Below are positions 1-6,204 of a stretch of 27,386 bases of DNA, piece by piece (position 1 is the stretch's first letter; each line of letters begins with the position of its first letter). Below the pieces are notes generated by a model, which was given only the letters and a program-made list of their open reading frames with translations, was not told the origin of the DNA and did not search any database. The translations under genes were made by a program, and so were the position numbers. Source of the DNA: a virus; the IMG/VR virus record IMGVR_UViG_3300025083_003781, positions 1 through 27,386 of that record, one strand, 5' to 3'.

Positions 1-57
1 AACATCATAACCTTCCCACTCTTTTTCAAATTTAGATTTTAGTACGTTTTTACTCAT
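1..57 (-). CDS. Unknown protein, N-terminal fragment cut by window edge
   Basis: Only the first 19 codons are visible, reading from an ATG whose complement is at 55-57; the protein starts MSKNVLKSKFEKEWEGYDV. No family can be recognised from so little. A near-late-promoter element (AATAAATA on the minus strand, 64-71) ends six bases before the ATG. It overlaps the end of the preceding 54-aa gene, so the two are packed as one operon. Confidence 0.6.
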   Translation of the reverse strand, partial: MSKNVLKSKFEKEWEGYDV

Positions 58-62
58 AATAT

Positions 63-227
63 TTATTTATTCTTGTTTAAAATGTCAATCACTGTTTGAG
101 GAACATGCTTAAAAGCGTGAATCGTAACACTCACATAGGATACTATTAAAACAAATGGAAGCAATGCAAGAGAGTATACGATATACAGAAATTCGTATTT
201 TATTCTATTCAATATTTTAATCATCAT
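63..227 (-). CDS. Small predicted single-pass membrane protein, 54 aa
   Basis: An open frame of 54 codons begins MMIKILNRIK and contains a hydrophobic run (about residues 13-36, YEFLYIVYSLALLPFVLIVS) consistent with one membrane span, followed by a short polar tail. Its start overlaps the last codons of the glycosyltransferase-like gene by 11 bases, which suggests translational coupling. It lies just after the lysis genes, so a helper role such as a spanin or antiholin is conceivable, but there is no lipobox and no direct support. The function is unknown. Confidence 0.55.
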   Translation of the reverse strand: MMIKILNRIKYEFLYIVYSLALLPFVLIVSYVSVTIHAFKHVPQTVIDILNKNK

Positions 228-1065
228 AATCTAAGTGTTGTTTTAGGTGGTCCCAGACTTCTCCGCTTTTAAATTCATCAGGGTGCCATTGCGCGTATGA
301 TATATTATTACACCATTGTGTTCTATCTTTCCATCGCGGAAAATTTATCCGCATAAAATCTTTTTCTGCGATATCCCACACCATCGATCCATGGTCGAGG
401 CTAATTACTGGTTTACCACCAATTAAAGCATCAACTCCGCTGTTACTATTTATTGTGACAACAACCTTTGCGTTCTTAATTGCTTCTGATATAGGAATAT
501 TTGAATTAATGTATTTTAAGTTTTTAATACCAACTACCTTTGGTTGAGTGCCAGGGCGTGTTGGGTGATCCTTTAGAACGATAGGTAAGTCTGTGTATTT
601 GCGTATGTTTTCGCAAATTGTCTGATAATTGATGGTGCGTTTAACATGTCTTAAAGATTGATCTCCTCTAATTTGAATAGGAATTAGAATATATTCACCA
701 TCGCTATAATCTAAAAGTCTTCCATCGTCGAAATGCGTTTTCCAACGATCACTAGGTGAATTGGAGTTGTAGAAATTCGCTCTCCCATTTAAACCATTCC
801 ACCCCACCGATAGCCACTCTTTGTTATGCCCTTGAACATTATTGATATAAGCATTCTCGATTACTAAAATGTTTTTTACGTATTTTCGTAGATAATAAAA
901 GTTCCTTAAGCCCCAACACACACCAAAATCCGCTTTAGAAACTTTAGATAAATCCATATCGGATTTTTCAACTATACAATCTGTATGCTTACGTATACCT
1001 TGAATTAAATTTCCAATTGGATTTAGGTGGTGCGATAACTGATGCTTTTTTATTAGTACTTTCAT
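217..1065 (-). CDS. Glycosyltransferase-like protein (capsule-polysaccharide KpsC/KpsS type GT-B)
   Basis: The 282-aa protein has a late segment with KDHPTRPG and then SEAIKNAKVVVTINSNSGVDAL and IGGKPVI. This resembles the nucleotide-sugar-binding C-terminal half of GT-B enzymes of the capsule polysaccharide export/Kdo-transferase group, where a KPHP motif is followed by a Ser/Asn-rich loop, an Ala-leading helix and GKPVI. The N-terminal half is less conserved and I do not recognise it. The start ATG overlaps the endolysin TGA as ATGA, so it is translationally coupled to the lysis genes. Possible roles are sugar addition to phage DNA, to the virion or to host surface glycan; the sequence does not decide. 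The acceptor and sugar are unknown. The fold assignment is fairly confident, the role is not. Confidence 0.6.
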   Translation of the reverse strand: MKVLIKKHQLSHHLNPIGNLIQGIRKHTDCIVEKSDMDLSKVSKADFGVCWGLRNFYYLRKYVKNILVIENAYINNVQGHNKEWLSVGWNGLNGRANFYNSNSPSDRWKTHFDDGRLLDYSDGEYILIPIQIRGDQSLRHVKRTINYQTICENIRKYTDLPIVLKDHPTRPGTQPKVVGIKNLKYINSNIPISEAIKNAKVVVTINSNSGVDALIGGKPVISLDHGSMVWDIAEKDFMRINFPRWKDRTQWCNNISYAQWHPDEFKSGEVWDHLKQHLDYDD

Positions 1066-1694
1066 TTAAGAGACTTGAAATTAAGAATCCTTTTATCCTG
1101 CATTCTTTTCCAGATTGCAGCAATGCCAATTTGTTTTGATCGAGCAGTGCTACTCCACTTTCCATCAGAGACATACTTTCCGGGCTTTTCGATTGAAGTT
1201 TTTGAATAGAGGTATGGGCTTGGTGTGCTTCTGTGGTATTTCCAATAGCCGGTGCCATTATAACACTGCACTGCCCATAGAGTGTCGAATAAATATGCCC
1301 ATCTCTTATCACCCATATTGTCATACGCTAATGCATCAATCGCACTTTCTTCCCAAGTAAATGGAGGATTTCCGCTTTTAGGTCTTCCTCGTGGAACCCA
1401 GCGTGTTCTTCTTGTTAATGGCGATCCTTCGTGCAAGTGATGTCGAAAACTTCCACTGCTTTCCATATTGTGTAATGCTGCAATAACATACCACGGTGTG
1501 TTTGTTTGTTTAGCAACTTGTGCATAACGACACTTGTTGATCGTTATTCTTCTAATTATTTTATCAATCTGAGGGATGTATGAAGTATTTGGCTCAGCTT
1601 CGATAAATCTTTTAACGCGCAAATCCTCTCCTCGCTCGTAAGCGAGAAGGGATTGATGTGCTAATATTAATACTATAACAGTGAAGAAACGCAT
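1062..1694 (-). CDS. Endolysin, lysozyme-like peptidoglycan hydrolase with N-terminal signal
   Basis: The 210-aa protein starts MRFFTVIVLILAHQSLLAYE, a hydrophobic secretion or signal-anchor segment. The core has PWYVIAALHNMESSGSF followed by HHLHEGSPLTRRT and NPPFTWEESAIDAL, the pattern of a phage lysozyme-like family in which the Glu in NMESS (residue 78) is the likely catalytic acid. Aromatic and Tyr-Asn motifs (VQCYNGTGYW) complete the fold. It would cleave host cell-wall glycan at lysis. The ATG chosen lies inside the end of the holin-like gene (22-base overlap), which keeps the signal segment at the N terminus; upstream in-frame starts would bury it. The next gene overlaps its stop as ATGA. 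Family assignment is from memory of related phage proteins. Confidence 0.75.
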   Translation of the reverse strand: MRFFTVIVLILAHQSLLAYERGEDLRVKRFIEAEPNTSYIPQIDKIIRRITINKCRYAQVAKQTNTPWYVIAALHNMESSGSFRHHLHEGSPLTRRTRWVPRGRPKSGNPPFTWEESAIDALAYDNMGDKRWAYLFDTLWAVQCYNGTGYWKYHRSTPSPYLYSKTSIEKPGKYVSDGKWSSTARSKQIGIAAIWKRMQDKRILNFKSLK

Positions 1695-2062
1695 AGCAGT
1701 GTTACAATATAGGAGATTGCAGTTGCAATCCAATAGTGAATGAGTTCAGGTGAAATGCTTCTTTTTCTAAGAAGTTTTCTAACTCCTCCACTTTCAGCTA
1801 ATTCCGCTGCTTCAGCAAAAACCAATAGGCGAATAATAGGAGATAAGACCGCAACCGTTAGTACAAGAATACCAGCGTAAATGAGCTCAGCAAATGGTGC
1901 GTCACCCAATCCGGTGTATTTGAATATCAGTAGCAATAGTAGTGAGATCACCGCTCCTTTGCTCCAAAGAAGAGAAAGCGCTGTTTTTACGTTCTTCAAT
2001 ACCCCTCCAACATTTATAAATGTAGAGATTTTTAGCATAGTGTTTGTTAGTAGTTTTTTCAT
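1673..2062 (-). CDS. Holin-like membrane protein
   Basis: The 129-aa protein begins MKKLLTNTML and has three hydrophobic segments at about residues 36-48 (GAVISLLLLLIF), 58-82 and 108-128, with a charged loop (AEAAELAESGGVRKLLRKR) between the last two. Size, topology and position directly before and overlapping the endolysin gene fit a holin that permeabilises the inner membrane for lysis. It does not resemble T4 holin t, so the call rests on context and topology. A TATAAATA late-promoter element lies about 90 bases upstream (2151-2158). The ATG is preferred over an in-frame TTG eight codons upstream. Confidence 0.6.
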   Translation of the reverse strand: MKKLLTNTMLKISTFINVGGVLKNVKTALSLLWSKGAVISLLLLLIFKYTGLGDAPFAELIYAGILVLTVAVLSPIIRLLVFAEAAELAESGGVRKLLRKRSISPELIHYWIATAISYIVTLLCVSSLL

Positions 2063-2150
2063 TTTTTCTGTTTTATATATCGTCAATTTATGACAGTTCG
2101 TTGTAGCAACATCTTAGTTGCGAAAGTACAATTTATCCATGTCTATATTT

Positions 2151-2158
2151 TATTTATA
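2151..2158 (-). promoter_or_regulatory. T4-type late promoter element TATAAATA
   Basis: The minus strand reads TATAAATA, the exact T4 late consensus. Transcription would start near 2145 and run into the holin-like, endolysin and glycosyltransferase-like genes, as expected for late lysis genes. Confidence 0.65.
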
Positions 2159-2159
2159 T

Positions 2160-2441
2160 TCAATAGCGATCGTAAATATAGACGTCGGCATAAGCAGCAT
2201 CGCTAAGTCTAATTGATTGGTGGGAGTGTGCACCAAAACCATTATGATGTTTATAGCGAGATCGGTATTTGTGTGCTTTTGGATTATTGGCTCCCAATCT
2301 CCCAGCTAAACACACTCGTCGATTTACTTGGCTGTTAGCTTTCACTAACTTTCTAAGAGTTTTGATTTGTTCCTTTCCTTCATCGCTGTGATGATTAACG
2401 GTCATAACGTATGAGTTTGATCTCGATTTTTGTTCTTTCAT
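2160..2441 (-). CDS. Unknown basic protein, 93 aa
   Basis: The protein begins MKEQKSRSNSYVMTVNHHSD and is rich in Arg, Lys and His, with a KAHKYRSRYKHHNGFGAHSH stretch. This suggests nucleic-acid contact, but no family is recognised. The leader is A/T-rich without a Shine-Dalgarno sequence and resembles the leaders of the neighbouring small genes. A strong inverted repeat (2484-2582) lies immediately upstream in the transcript. It ends just before the late promoter for the lysis genes. Confidence 0.55.
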   Translation of the reverse strand: MKEQKSRSNSYVMTVNHHSDEGKEQIKTLRKLVKANSQVNRRVCLAGRLGANNPKAHKYRSRYKHHNGFGAHSHQSIRLSDAAYADVYIYDRY

Positions 2442-2483
2442 AGTAATATATTAGAGTTCCTAGCCGCTTCGTTGATTTAAATC

Positions 2484-2582
2484 GTTGACAGTCGGGATCA
2501 GTGCAGGGAGTTCTTATGCCCCTTGATTAGTAAAACACCCTGTCCAGTTATTAGCTGATCCCTGAAGGTGTTGCCTGTCAAC
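2484..2582 (-). ncRNA. Structured intergenic RNA element (two nested perfect 8-bp stems)
   Basis: GTTGACAG (2484-2491) pairs with CTGTCAAC (2575-2582), and GGGATCAG (2494-2501) pairs with CTGATCCC (2555-2562), both perfectly. An inner GCAGGG/CCCTGT pairing is also possible. The element lies between the 53-aa and 93-aa genes, so it could be a 5' leader structure, a processing site or a small RNA. It has no U-run typical of an intrinsic terminator. The strand given follows local transcription. Confidence 0.5.
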
Positions 2583-2594
2583 AAAATTATTATA

Positions 2595-2756
2595 TTAGCG
2601 TTCCTTTAGACGAACCATTACATCTTTGGTTTTATTGATCTCTTGCTCAAGGAGAGCAGCACAGAACTCTTTCCACTCCTCTTCGGTCACTCTACCTTCA
2701 CGTAGATCGAACCACATCATGTCATACATCTCGTATGTGATCTTATTATCGTTCAT
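2595..2756 (-). CDS. Small acidic protein, 53 aa, unknown
   Basis: The open frame encodes MNDNKITYEMYDMMWFDLRE and continues with EGRVTEEEWKEFCAALLEQE, an amphipathic helical protein with acidic character. Similar short proteins are common in T4-like phages, but I cannot name a function. The start codon follows the A/T-rich leader TTAATATAATAATAATATG shared with other genes here, without a clear Shine-Dalgarno sequence. Confidence 0.6.
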   Translation of the reverse strand: MNDNKITYEMYDMMWFDLREGRVTEEEWKEFCAALLEQEINKTKDVMVRLKER

Positions 2757-2766
2757 ATTATTATTA

Positions 2767-2845
2767 TATTAAGTTTAGAGAGTGCGCTCACTACTAGGAT
2801 CAAGAGTGAGAGTGTACCTAGGACTTACCTTTGACGTTCTCTTAA
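2767..2845 (-). promoter_or_regulatory. Leader hairpin upstream of the 53-aa gene
   Basis: The sequence between the 151-aa and 53-aa genes contains CTCACT paired with AGTGAG around a 12-base loop, and GAGA/TCTC further out. The loop contains CTAGGA, which could pair with CCTAGG downstream to form a pseudoknot. It may be a leader structure or processing site; no function is shown. Confidence 0.3.
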
Positions 2846-2855
2846 AATTTATGGT

Positions 2856-3311
2856 TTAGAGGAATGTTCCCATCATGCTGAGTTCTTCGTTTATATCGTC
2901 TTCGGTATAATCAGCAATACCTTCGATATTATCGTAGGAATCTGATGAAGTAGCCGCTTCAACAAGGTGGGTATCTTCTGGAGTTTCCTCCTCATCTTTA
3001 CCAAAACTGTTGAAAATTGCCATTGCATCGTCAAGGTCTTCGTCAACTACGTTAACCTTTTTGGCTACGCGCTTTGACACTTTGATCTTAGGTTTGCTTT
3101 TTTCTTCGATAGTAACAAGCATTTTGTCAATATTGTAGGTACCACGAGATTCTCCGCGGTTAACTGGAAGAAGTACGGGATATAAGACTTTTTCTTCAAA
3201 CCCACAGGCTTTTATGCTTTCTATTAGTTCCTTACGAGGAATATCGTTGTGTGAACTACCTGGGCGTTTGAGTGATTCTAGCAGTGATTTTATTTCTTTA
3301 GCGTTTTTCAT
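2856..3311 (-). CDS. Unknown protein with basic middle and acidic tail, 151 aa
   Basis: The protein begins MKNAKEIKSLLESLKRPGSS. A compact N-terminal part (about residues 1-70) is followed by a Lys-rich linker (KSKPKIKVSKRVAKKVN) and a long acidic tail (DEDLDDAMAIFNSFGKDEEE onward) that is probably disordered. No family is recognised. It has its own sigma70-type promoter (3344-3372) and a leader with AAGGAAACC before the ATG that is nearly identical to the leader of the 56-aa gene at 9985-10155. The two genes therefore share duplicated control DNA although their products differ. An early host-interaction role is possible but unproven. Confidence 0.6.
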   Translation of the reverse strand: MKNAKEIKSLLESLKRPGSSHNDIPRKELIESIKACGFEEKVLYPVLLPVNRGESRGTYNIDKMLVTIEEKSKPKIKVSKRVAKKVNVVDEDLDDAMAIFNSFGKDEEETPEDTHLVEAATSSDSYDNIEGIADYTEDDINEELSMMGTFL

Positions 3312-3334
3312 AATATAGTTGGTTTCCTTACCTT

Positions 3335-3641
3335 TCTGAATATATTATATAATAAAAACAGGGGTTTGTAAACAACAAAATGCATAAAAAATGCACTTTT
3401 TTCATAACTTATTGTAAACCAACCACTTATGATTGCACTTTTTTTCATCTTTTTTTGCCTTTTTTCATAAGTGGTTGGTTCTAAGGGACTTATGTAACCT
3501 ATTGTAAACCAACCACTTATGCATTTTTTGGAAAAGCCGAATTTTGAAATGCATTTTCCGTGTGTAAGTGGTTGGTTTTAAGGTACTTATGAAATTTGAA
3601 TATGTGTAAGTGGTTGGTTCTAAGGGACTTATGACCTAACA
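3335..3641. repeat. Duplicated intergenic block, copy A, with palindrome-ended units
   Basis: This roughly 0.3-kb block recurs as a direct copy at 10179-10487. It holds about five units of 27-30 bases built around TAAGTGGTTGGTT and ending in ACTTATG, at 3403-3431 (reversed), 3466-3494, 3492-3521 (reversed), 3565-3591 and 3607-3633. Units with CATAA/TTATG ends can form hairpins. The left end supplies the promoter for the 151-aa gene. The block has no gene. It could hold operators, iterons of an origin, or a recombination hot spot. Confidence 0.8.
3344..3372 (-). promoter_or_regulatory. Sigma70-type promoter for the 151-aa gene
   Basis: On the minus strand TTTACA (3367-3372) and TATAAT (3344-3349) are separated by exactly 17 bases. 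The same arrangement occurs in the second repeat block at 10188-10216. Predicted transcription starts near 3337, giving a leader of about 26 bases. Confidence 0.75.
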
Positions 3642-3652
3642 CCTTTTAGCGG

Positions 3653-4117
3653 TCAAGTTAGCTTATCTGCAGCAGTAGAACTCGCCCATGCTTCTGGTTT
3701 AAGTTTCGCTTTAATACCTAGCATCCCTAGAACAAATCCAACCGCTTCTTTTACCGCAGTGCTCGATTTAAACTTTGGGTCAATATTGAGATCTAAGTGT
3801 AACTCAAAATGACGGTCTTCGATATCATCAACAATCTTTGATGCGATGTCAACAGCATAATATGCTTCAGCGACGAGACGAGCACGAGGTTTTGAGGCTG
3901 GAGCGTAATCGTTTTCATTATGAATAAACGACCACATAGAACATCCATGTTTCCCGTTGTGGTGTAAAATTATAACTGTTGCGTATCTAATCGTGGAACT
4001 ACCTCGAGCTCGTTTAGAATCGCAGCCAACATAAACACAACTATCTTTTGAGCTATTGCGGATCGCTCTTTTTGCGATTGAAAGCTTTTCTATATCTTTA
4101 TCTGTTAATTTGTGCAT
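3653..4117 (-). CDS. RNase H-like protein, YkuK/DUF458 family
   Basis: The 154-aa protein has VYVGCDSK (Asp33), a beta-strand IRYATVIILHHNGK, then HLDLNIDPKFKSS (Asp109) and PEAWASSTAADKLT (Asp151) at the C terminus. These match the YkuK/DUF458 family of RNase H-fold proteins, in which the spaced Asp residues would bind metal. Length is typical for the family. Cellular YkuK proteins have no well-defined role; in a phage it may process RNA or DNA. It lies between tRNA-Arg(ACG) and the repeat block, and starts at the ATG after a TTAATGTATTATG leader. Confidence 0.75.
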   Translation of the reverse strand: MHKLTDKDIEKLSIAKRAIRNSSKDSCVYVGCDSKRARGSSTIRYATVIILHHNGKHGCSMWSFIHNENDYAPASKPRARLVAEAYYAVDIASKIVDDIEDRHFELHLDLNIDPKFKSSTAVKEAVGFVLGMLGIKAKLKPEAWASSTAADKLT

Positions 4118-4153
4118 AATACATTAAGTTGTGTGGTGGTGAGAGTTTAAAAA

Positions 4154-4230
4154 TGGTACGTCGAGTAGGATTCGAACCTACGACTTTCTGATTCGTAATC
4201 AGACACTCTATCCAACTGAGTTACCGACGC
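4154..4230 (-). tRNA. tRNA-Arg (anticodon ACG)
   Basis: Cloverleaf on the minus strand with anticodon loop TTACGAA, stem TCTGA/TCAGA, T arm GTAGG-TTCGAAT-CCTAC and encoded CCA. The acceptor has G1:U72 and G7:U66 wobbles. It stands apart from the main array, beyond the metallophosphoesterase gene. A34 would need deamination to inosine to read CGC and CGA. Confidence 0.9.
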
Positions 4231-4435
4231 ATATAAAGTATGAGGGAGTCGACCGTTTACACAATCCTTATCCTCGTTATCAACCTCATCACGTGCATGA
4301 GGAATTACAAACTCGACCTAAATACCAATCTATGAGTCGGTCATATTCATAGACTTTTTCGCCAAATTATGCTTGAACTATTGCAACTATCAGAGGCATG
4401 GCAGGTAAGTTGGTATGAGGAGCAATTATACCCTA
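4231..4435. other. Gene-free spacer with two hairpins
   Basis: No frame is supportable in this 205-base gap. It contains a CCTCAT/ATGAGG hairpin at 4284-4302 and a TCTATGA/TCATAGA hairpin at 4329-4353. The latter is followed by a T-run on the plus strand, so it would terminate plus-strand rather than minus-strand transcripts. Confidence 0.5.
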
Positions 4436-5140
4436 CTATCGATGATGTGTTATATCCAACAGCTCATCAATGTTGAGAATTCTGCTAGTACATCCATCAT
4501 ACTCACTCGTTTCGCTGAGATGAAAGTGTCCACAGTAATGTCTCTTGGGGTTGCATTGTTGAACTAGTTTGTCGATATTACTCCGCTCACCTCGAAGTTC
4601 ATTCCATAATGTCTCATCCTTCTCCAACCAATACGCGATTGGATCCTTATTAGCAGGACCATTCCATGATGGTGCAGAGTGAGTGATAAGTACATCACAC
4701 TCCTCGATCTTATCAGAGTCAAGTACAAATATCTCATCCTTCCAATAGCTCTTACCTTCGATTCTCATCGTACGGTCAACGCTGATCGCACCTCCAACAA
4801 ACTGAAATGTCTTACCACCTAGCTTCCTAACAGTATAATCTTGTAGGAGCTCGAAGTTGGAGAATTTATAAGAACCATCGAAGTACTCAGGGTCATCGTG
4901 ATTACCTCTGATGCCTAGAAATTGGATGTCTCTTTCAGCGAAGAGCTCATTCATTTTACCAATTTCATCATCATAAAACTTCTTTGACCTGAACCCAAGA
5001 CCGATGTCACCAACATGGATGATAGTACATCCGCGGATGTTATGCTTCTTGATATTGAACTTAAGTGGTCCCCAAGTTCCGTGCGTGTCGCCCAGCGCGT
5101 ATATAGTTTCACTCATAATTTCGTATGATTTAAGCTTCAT
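4436..5140 (-). CDS. Calcineurin-like metallophosphoesterase
   Basis: The 234-aa protein carries all signature blocks of the family in order: GDTHG (Asp18, His20), VGDIG (Asp45), RGNHDD (Asn80, His81), ITHSAPSWNG (His154) and GHFHLSE (His205, His207). These bind two metal ions and hydrolyse phosphomonoesters or diesters. Length fits a single catalytic domain. The start at MKLKSYEI follows the local A/T-rich leader; an internal ATG eight codons later is an alternative. The gene sits inside the tRNA region, between the large array and tRNA-Arg(ACG), which makes an RNA-end or nucleotide phosphatase role attractive, but the substrate is not evident. Confidence 0.85.
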   Translation of the reverse strand: MKLKSYEIMSETIYALGDTHGTWGPLKFNIKKHNIRGCTIIHVGDIGLGFRSKKFYDDEIGKMNELFAERDIQFLGIRGNHDDPEYFDGSYKFSNFELLQDYTVRKLGGKTFQFVGGAISVDRTMRIEGKSYWKDEIFVLDSDKIEECDVLITHSAPSWNGPANKDPIAYWLEKDETLWNELRGERSNIDKLVQQCNPKRHYCGHFHLSETSEYDGCTSRILNIDELLDITHHR

Positions 5141-5160
5141 ATTATTGTTATATTAATGTT

Positions 5161-5201
5161 CCTATCTTAATAAGGCAACGGTTTTACAGACCGCCGATAG
5201 G
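5161..5201 (-). promoter_or_regulatory. Leader stem-loop upstream of the metallophosphoesterase gene
   Basis: CCTATC (5161-5166) pairs with GATAGG (5196-5201) and, inside it, CGGT (5179-5182) pairs with ACCG (5190-5193). It sits between tRNA-Lys and the gene start and may separate tRNA processing from the mRNA. Function is inferred only from position. Confidence 0.35.
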
Positions 5202-5221
5202 GACAACCTCTACTTAAAAAT

Positions 5222-5297
5222 TGGTACGGGCGGTGGGGGTCGAACCCACGACATACTGGTTAAAAGCCAGGTGCTCTACCAACTGAGCTACACCCGC
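5222..5297 (-). tRNA. tRNA-Lys (anticodon TTT)
   Basis: Anticodon loop CTTTTAA in stem CTGG/CCAG, normal D and T arms (T loop TTCGACC), acceptor GCGGGTG closed with a G1:U72 wobble, and CCA encoded. It is the last tRNA before the metallophosphoesterase gene in the direction of transcription. Confidence 0.9.
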
Positions 5298-5305
5298 ATA
5301 TAAAG

Positions 5306-5380
5306 TGGCCGGTAGTGTAGGTAACGATCCTACCTATCAAGAGCTTCAATCTTGCGCTAATCCATCTCAGCTAACTACCG
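5306..5380 (-). tRNA. tRNA-Phe (anticodon GAA) with unusual T loop
   Basis: Anticodon loop TTGAAGC in stem CAAGA/TCTTG, acceptor CGGTAGT/ACTACCG with discriminator G and encoded CCA. The T arm is GTAGG-ATCGTTA-CCTAC: the loop has A54 and T58 where T54 and A58 are normal, a swap of the conserved pair. Confidence 0.85.
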
Positions 5381-5389
5381 ATTATAAAG

Positions 5390-5466
5390 TGGTACCGAAG
5401 GTGGGACTCGAACCCACAAATTCCTGATCCTAAATCAGACGCCTATGCCAATTCGGCTACTTCGGC
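5390..5466 (-). tRNA. tRNA-Leu (anticodon TAG) with short variable loop
   Basis: Anticodon loop TTTAGGA in stem TCTGA/TCAGG, acceptor GCCGAAG/CTTCGGT and encoded CCA. The variable region is only about five bases (AATTT), whereas bacterial leucine tRNAs normally carry a long variable arm; the other Leu tRNA here (6880-6965) has one. Confidence 0.85.
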
Positions 5467-5476
5467 TTTAAAAACT

Positions 5477-5549
5477 TGGCACCGTCGCGAGGTAACGCTC
5501 CCCGACTTTTGGTTTTGGAAACCAAAGCTAAGACTTCTTAGACGACGAT
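5477..5549 (-). tRNA. tRNA-Trp (anticodon CCA) with reduced D and T loops
   Basis: Anticodon loop TTCCAAA in stem TTGGT/ACCAA, acceptor ATCGTCG/CGACGGT, discriminator G and encoded CCA. The D arm is CTAAG-AAGT-CTTAG with no GG, and the T loop is AGCGTTA rather than TTCRANY. Both partners of the usual D-T loop contact are therefore altered. Confidence 0.8.
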
Positions 5550-5599
5550 AATGTTCTCCTATCCTTATAGTTTAAATTTGAAGATGACATCTTCAAAAA

Positions 5600-5673
5600 T
5601 GGACGTGGGAGTGAGAATCGAACTCACTTAAAGAGATTTGCAATCTCCGACCTAACCATTCGGACATCCCACG
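5600..5673 (-). tRNA. tRNA-Cys (anticodon GCA)
   Basis: Anticodon loop TTGCAAA in stem GGAGA/TCTCT, T arm GTGAG-TTCGATT-CTCAC, acceptor CGTGGGA/TCCCACG, discriminator T and encoded CCA. Confidence 0.9.
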
Positions 5674-5677
5674 AAAT

Positions 5678-5763
5678 TGGTGTGCGCAGATGGAGTCGAA
5701 CCACCCGAGTCGCTAGACAGTTGATTTACAGTCAACACCGCTACCCCTACGGTATATACGCAC
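5678..5763 (-). tRNA. tRNA-Tyr (anticodon GTA)
   Basis: Anticodon loop CTGTAAA in stem GTTGA/TCAAC, with the long variable arm expected of bacterial Tyr tRNA. Acceptor GTGCGTA/TGCGCAC, CCA encoded. Confidence 0.9.
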
Positions 5764-5771
5764 TTAAAAAT

Positions 5772-5847
5772 TGGCGGCCCTGCTCGGACTTGAACCGAGA
5801 ACACACAGAATCAAAATCTGTTGCTCTACCAATTGAGCTACAGGGCA
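5772..5847 (-). tRNA. tRNA-Gln (anticodon TTG)
   Basis: Anticodon loop TTTTGAT in stem ACAGA/TCTGT, T arm CTCGG-TTCAAGT-CCGAG and encoded CCA with discriminator G. The first acceptor pair is T1 opposite C72, a mismatch; weak first pairs are tolerated and even favoured by GlnRS. Confidence 0.88.
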
Positions 5848-5910
5848 ATAAAAGATTATCTGTTGTTAGCTAAACTTATAGGGACAGAAAACTCCCACTT
5901 TAACTTCGAA

Positions 5911-5988
5911 TGAAACACTCTCCGAGTCGAACGGAGTTTAGGAAACCCTTATGCAGCCGCGCACCTCTAGCTATGAGGCTTGTGTTTC
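5911..5988 (-). tRNA. Aberrant tRNA-like element (no readable anticodon stem)
   Basis: Acceptor GAAACAC/GTGTTTC, D arm CCTC/GAGG and T arm CTCCG-TTCGACT-CGGAG are intact, so this looks like a tRNA from both ends. The anticodon region contains TGCATAA, but its flanks do not pair, position 33 would be G, and CCA is not encoded. It may be a decaying tRNA-Met(CAT) or a tRNA mimic. Confidence 0.55.
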
Positions 5989-6102
5989 GTTAAAGAGAAA
6001 ATGTTTGTAGATCGTTATTGTTTAGATCATTCAGGTTATTTCCAAACCTTTTGTTCAGGAGTCGGGTCACTCGAGTAGACGGACTGCCGTATAGATTTAA
6101 AA
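5989..6102. other. Gap in the tRNA array without an assigned element
   Basis: About 110 bases between two aberrant tRNA-like elements. I see no cloverleaf, no encoded CCA and no supportable frame. It may be the remains of a tRNA. Confidence 0.4.
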
Positions 6103-6197
6103 GGAGAACTGCGGAGTCGAACCGCTCTTTCTTTGCTATTCAGTACAAATACAATACACCCTGGAGAGGGGCTGTGCTACCGTTACACTAAGTTCTC
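6103..6197 (-). tRNA. tRNA-like element, possible Glu (CTC), with a 30-nt insertion
   Basis: Acceptor GAGAACT/AGTTCTC, D arm GTG-TAACGGTAG-CAC and a T arm with TTCGACT are present. A four-pair stem GCCC/GGGT frames loop CTCTCCA (anticodon CTC). It is followed by an extra hairpin of about 30 bases, TATTGTA/TAC..AATA. CCA is not encoded. It is a near-duplicate of the next element in all arms except the anticodon region. Confidence 0.5.
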
Positions 6198-6204
6198 ATA
6201 AAAA

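Noticed and set aside
3335-3641. CRISPR array
   Set aside because: The repeated units are separated by irregular, non-unique spacers, occur in both orientations and are not accompanied by cas genes.
4329-4353. Terminator for the metallophosphoesterase gene
   Set aside because: The T-run follows the hairpin on the plus strand, while the gene is transcribed on the minus strand.
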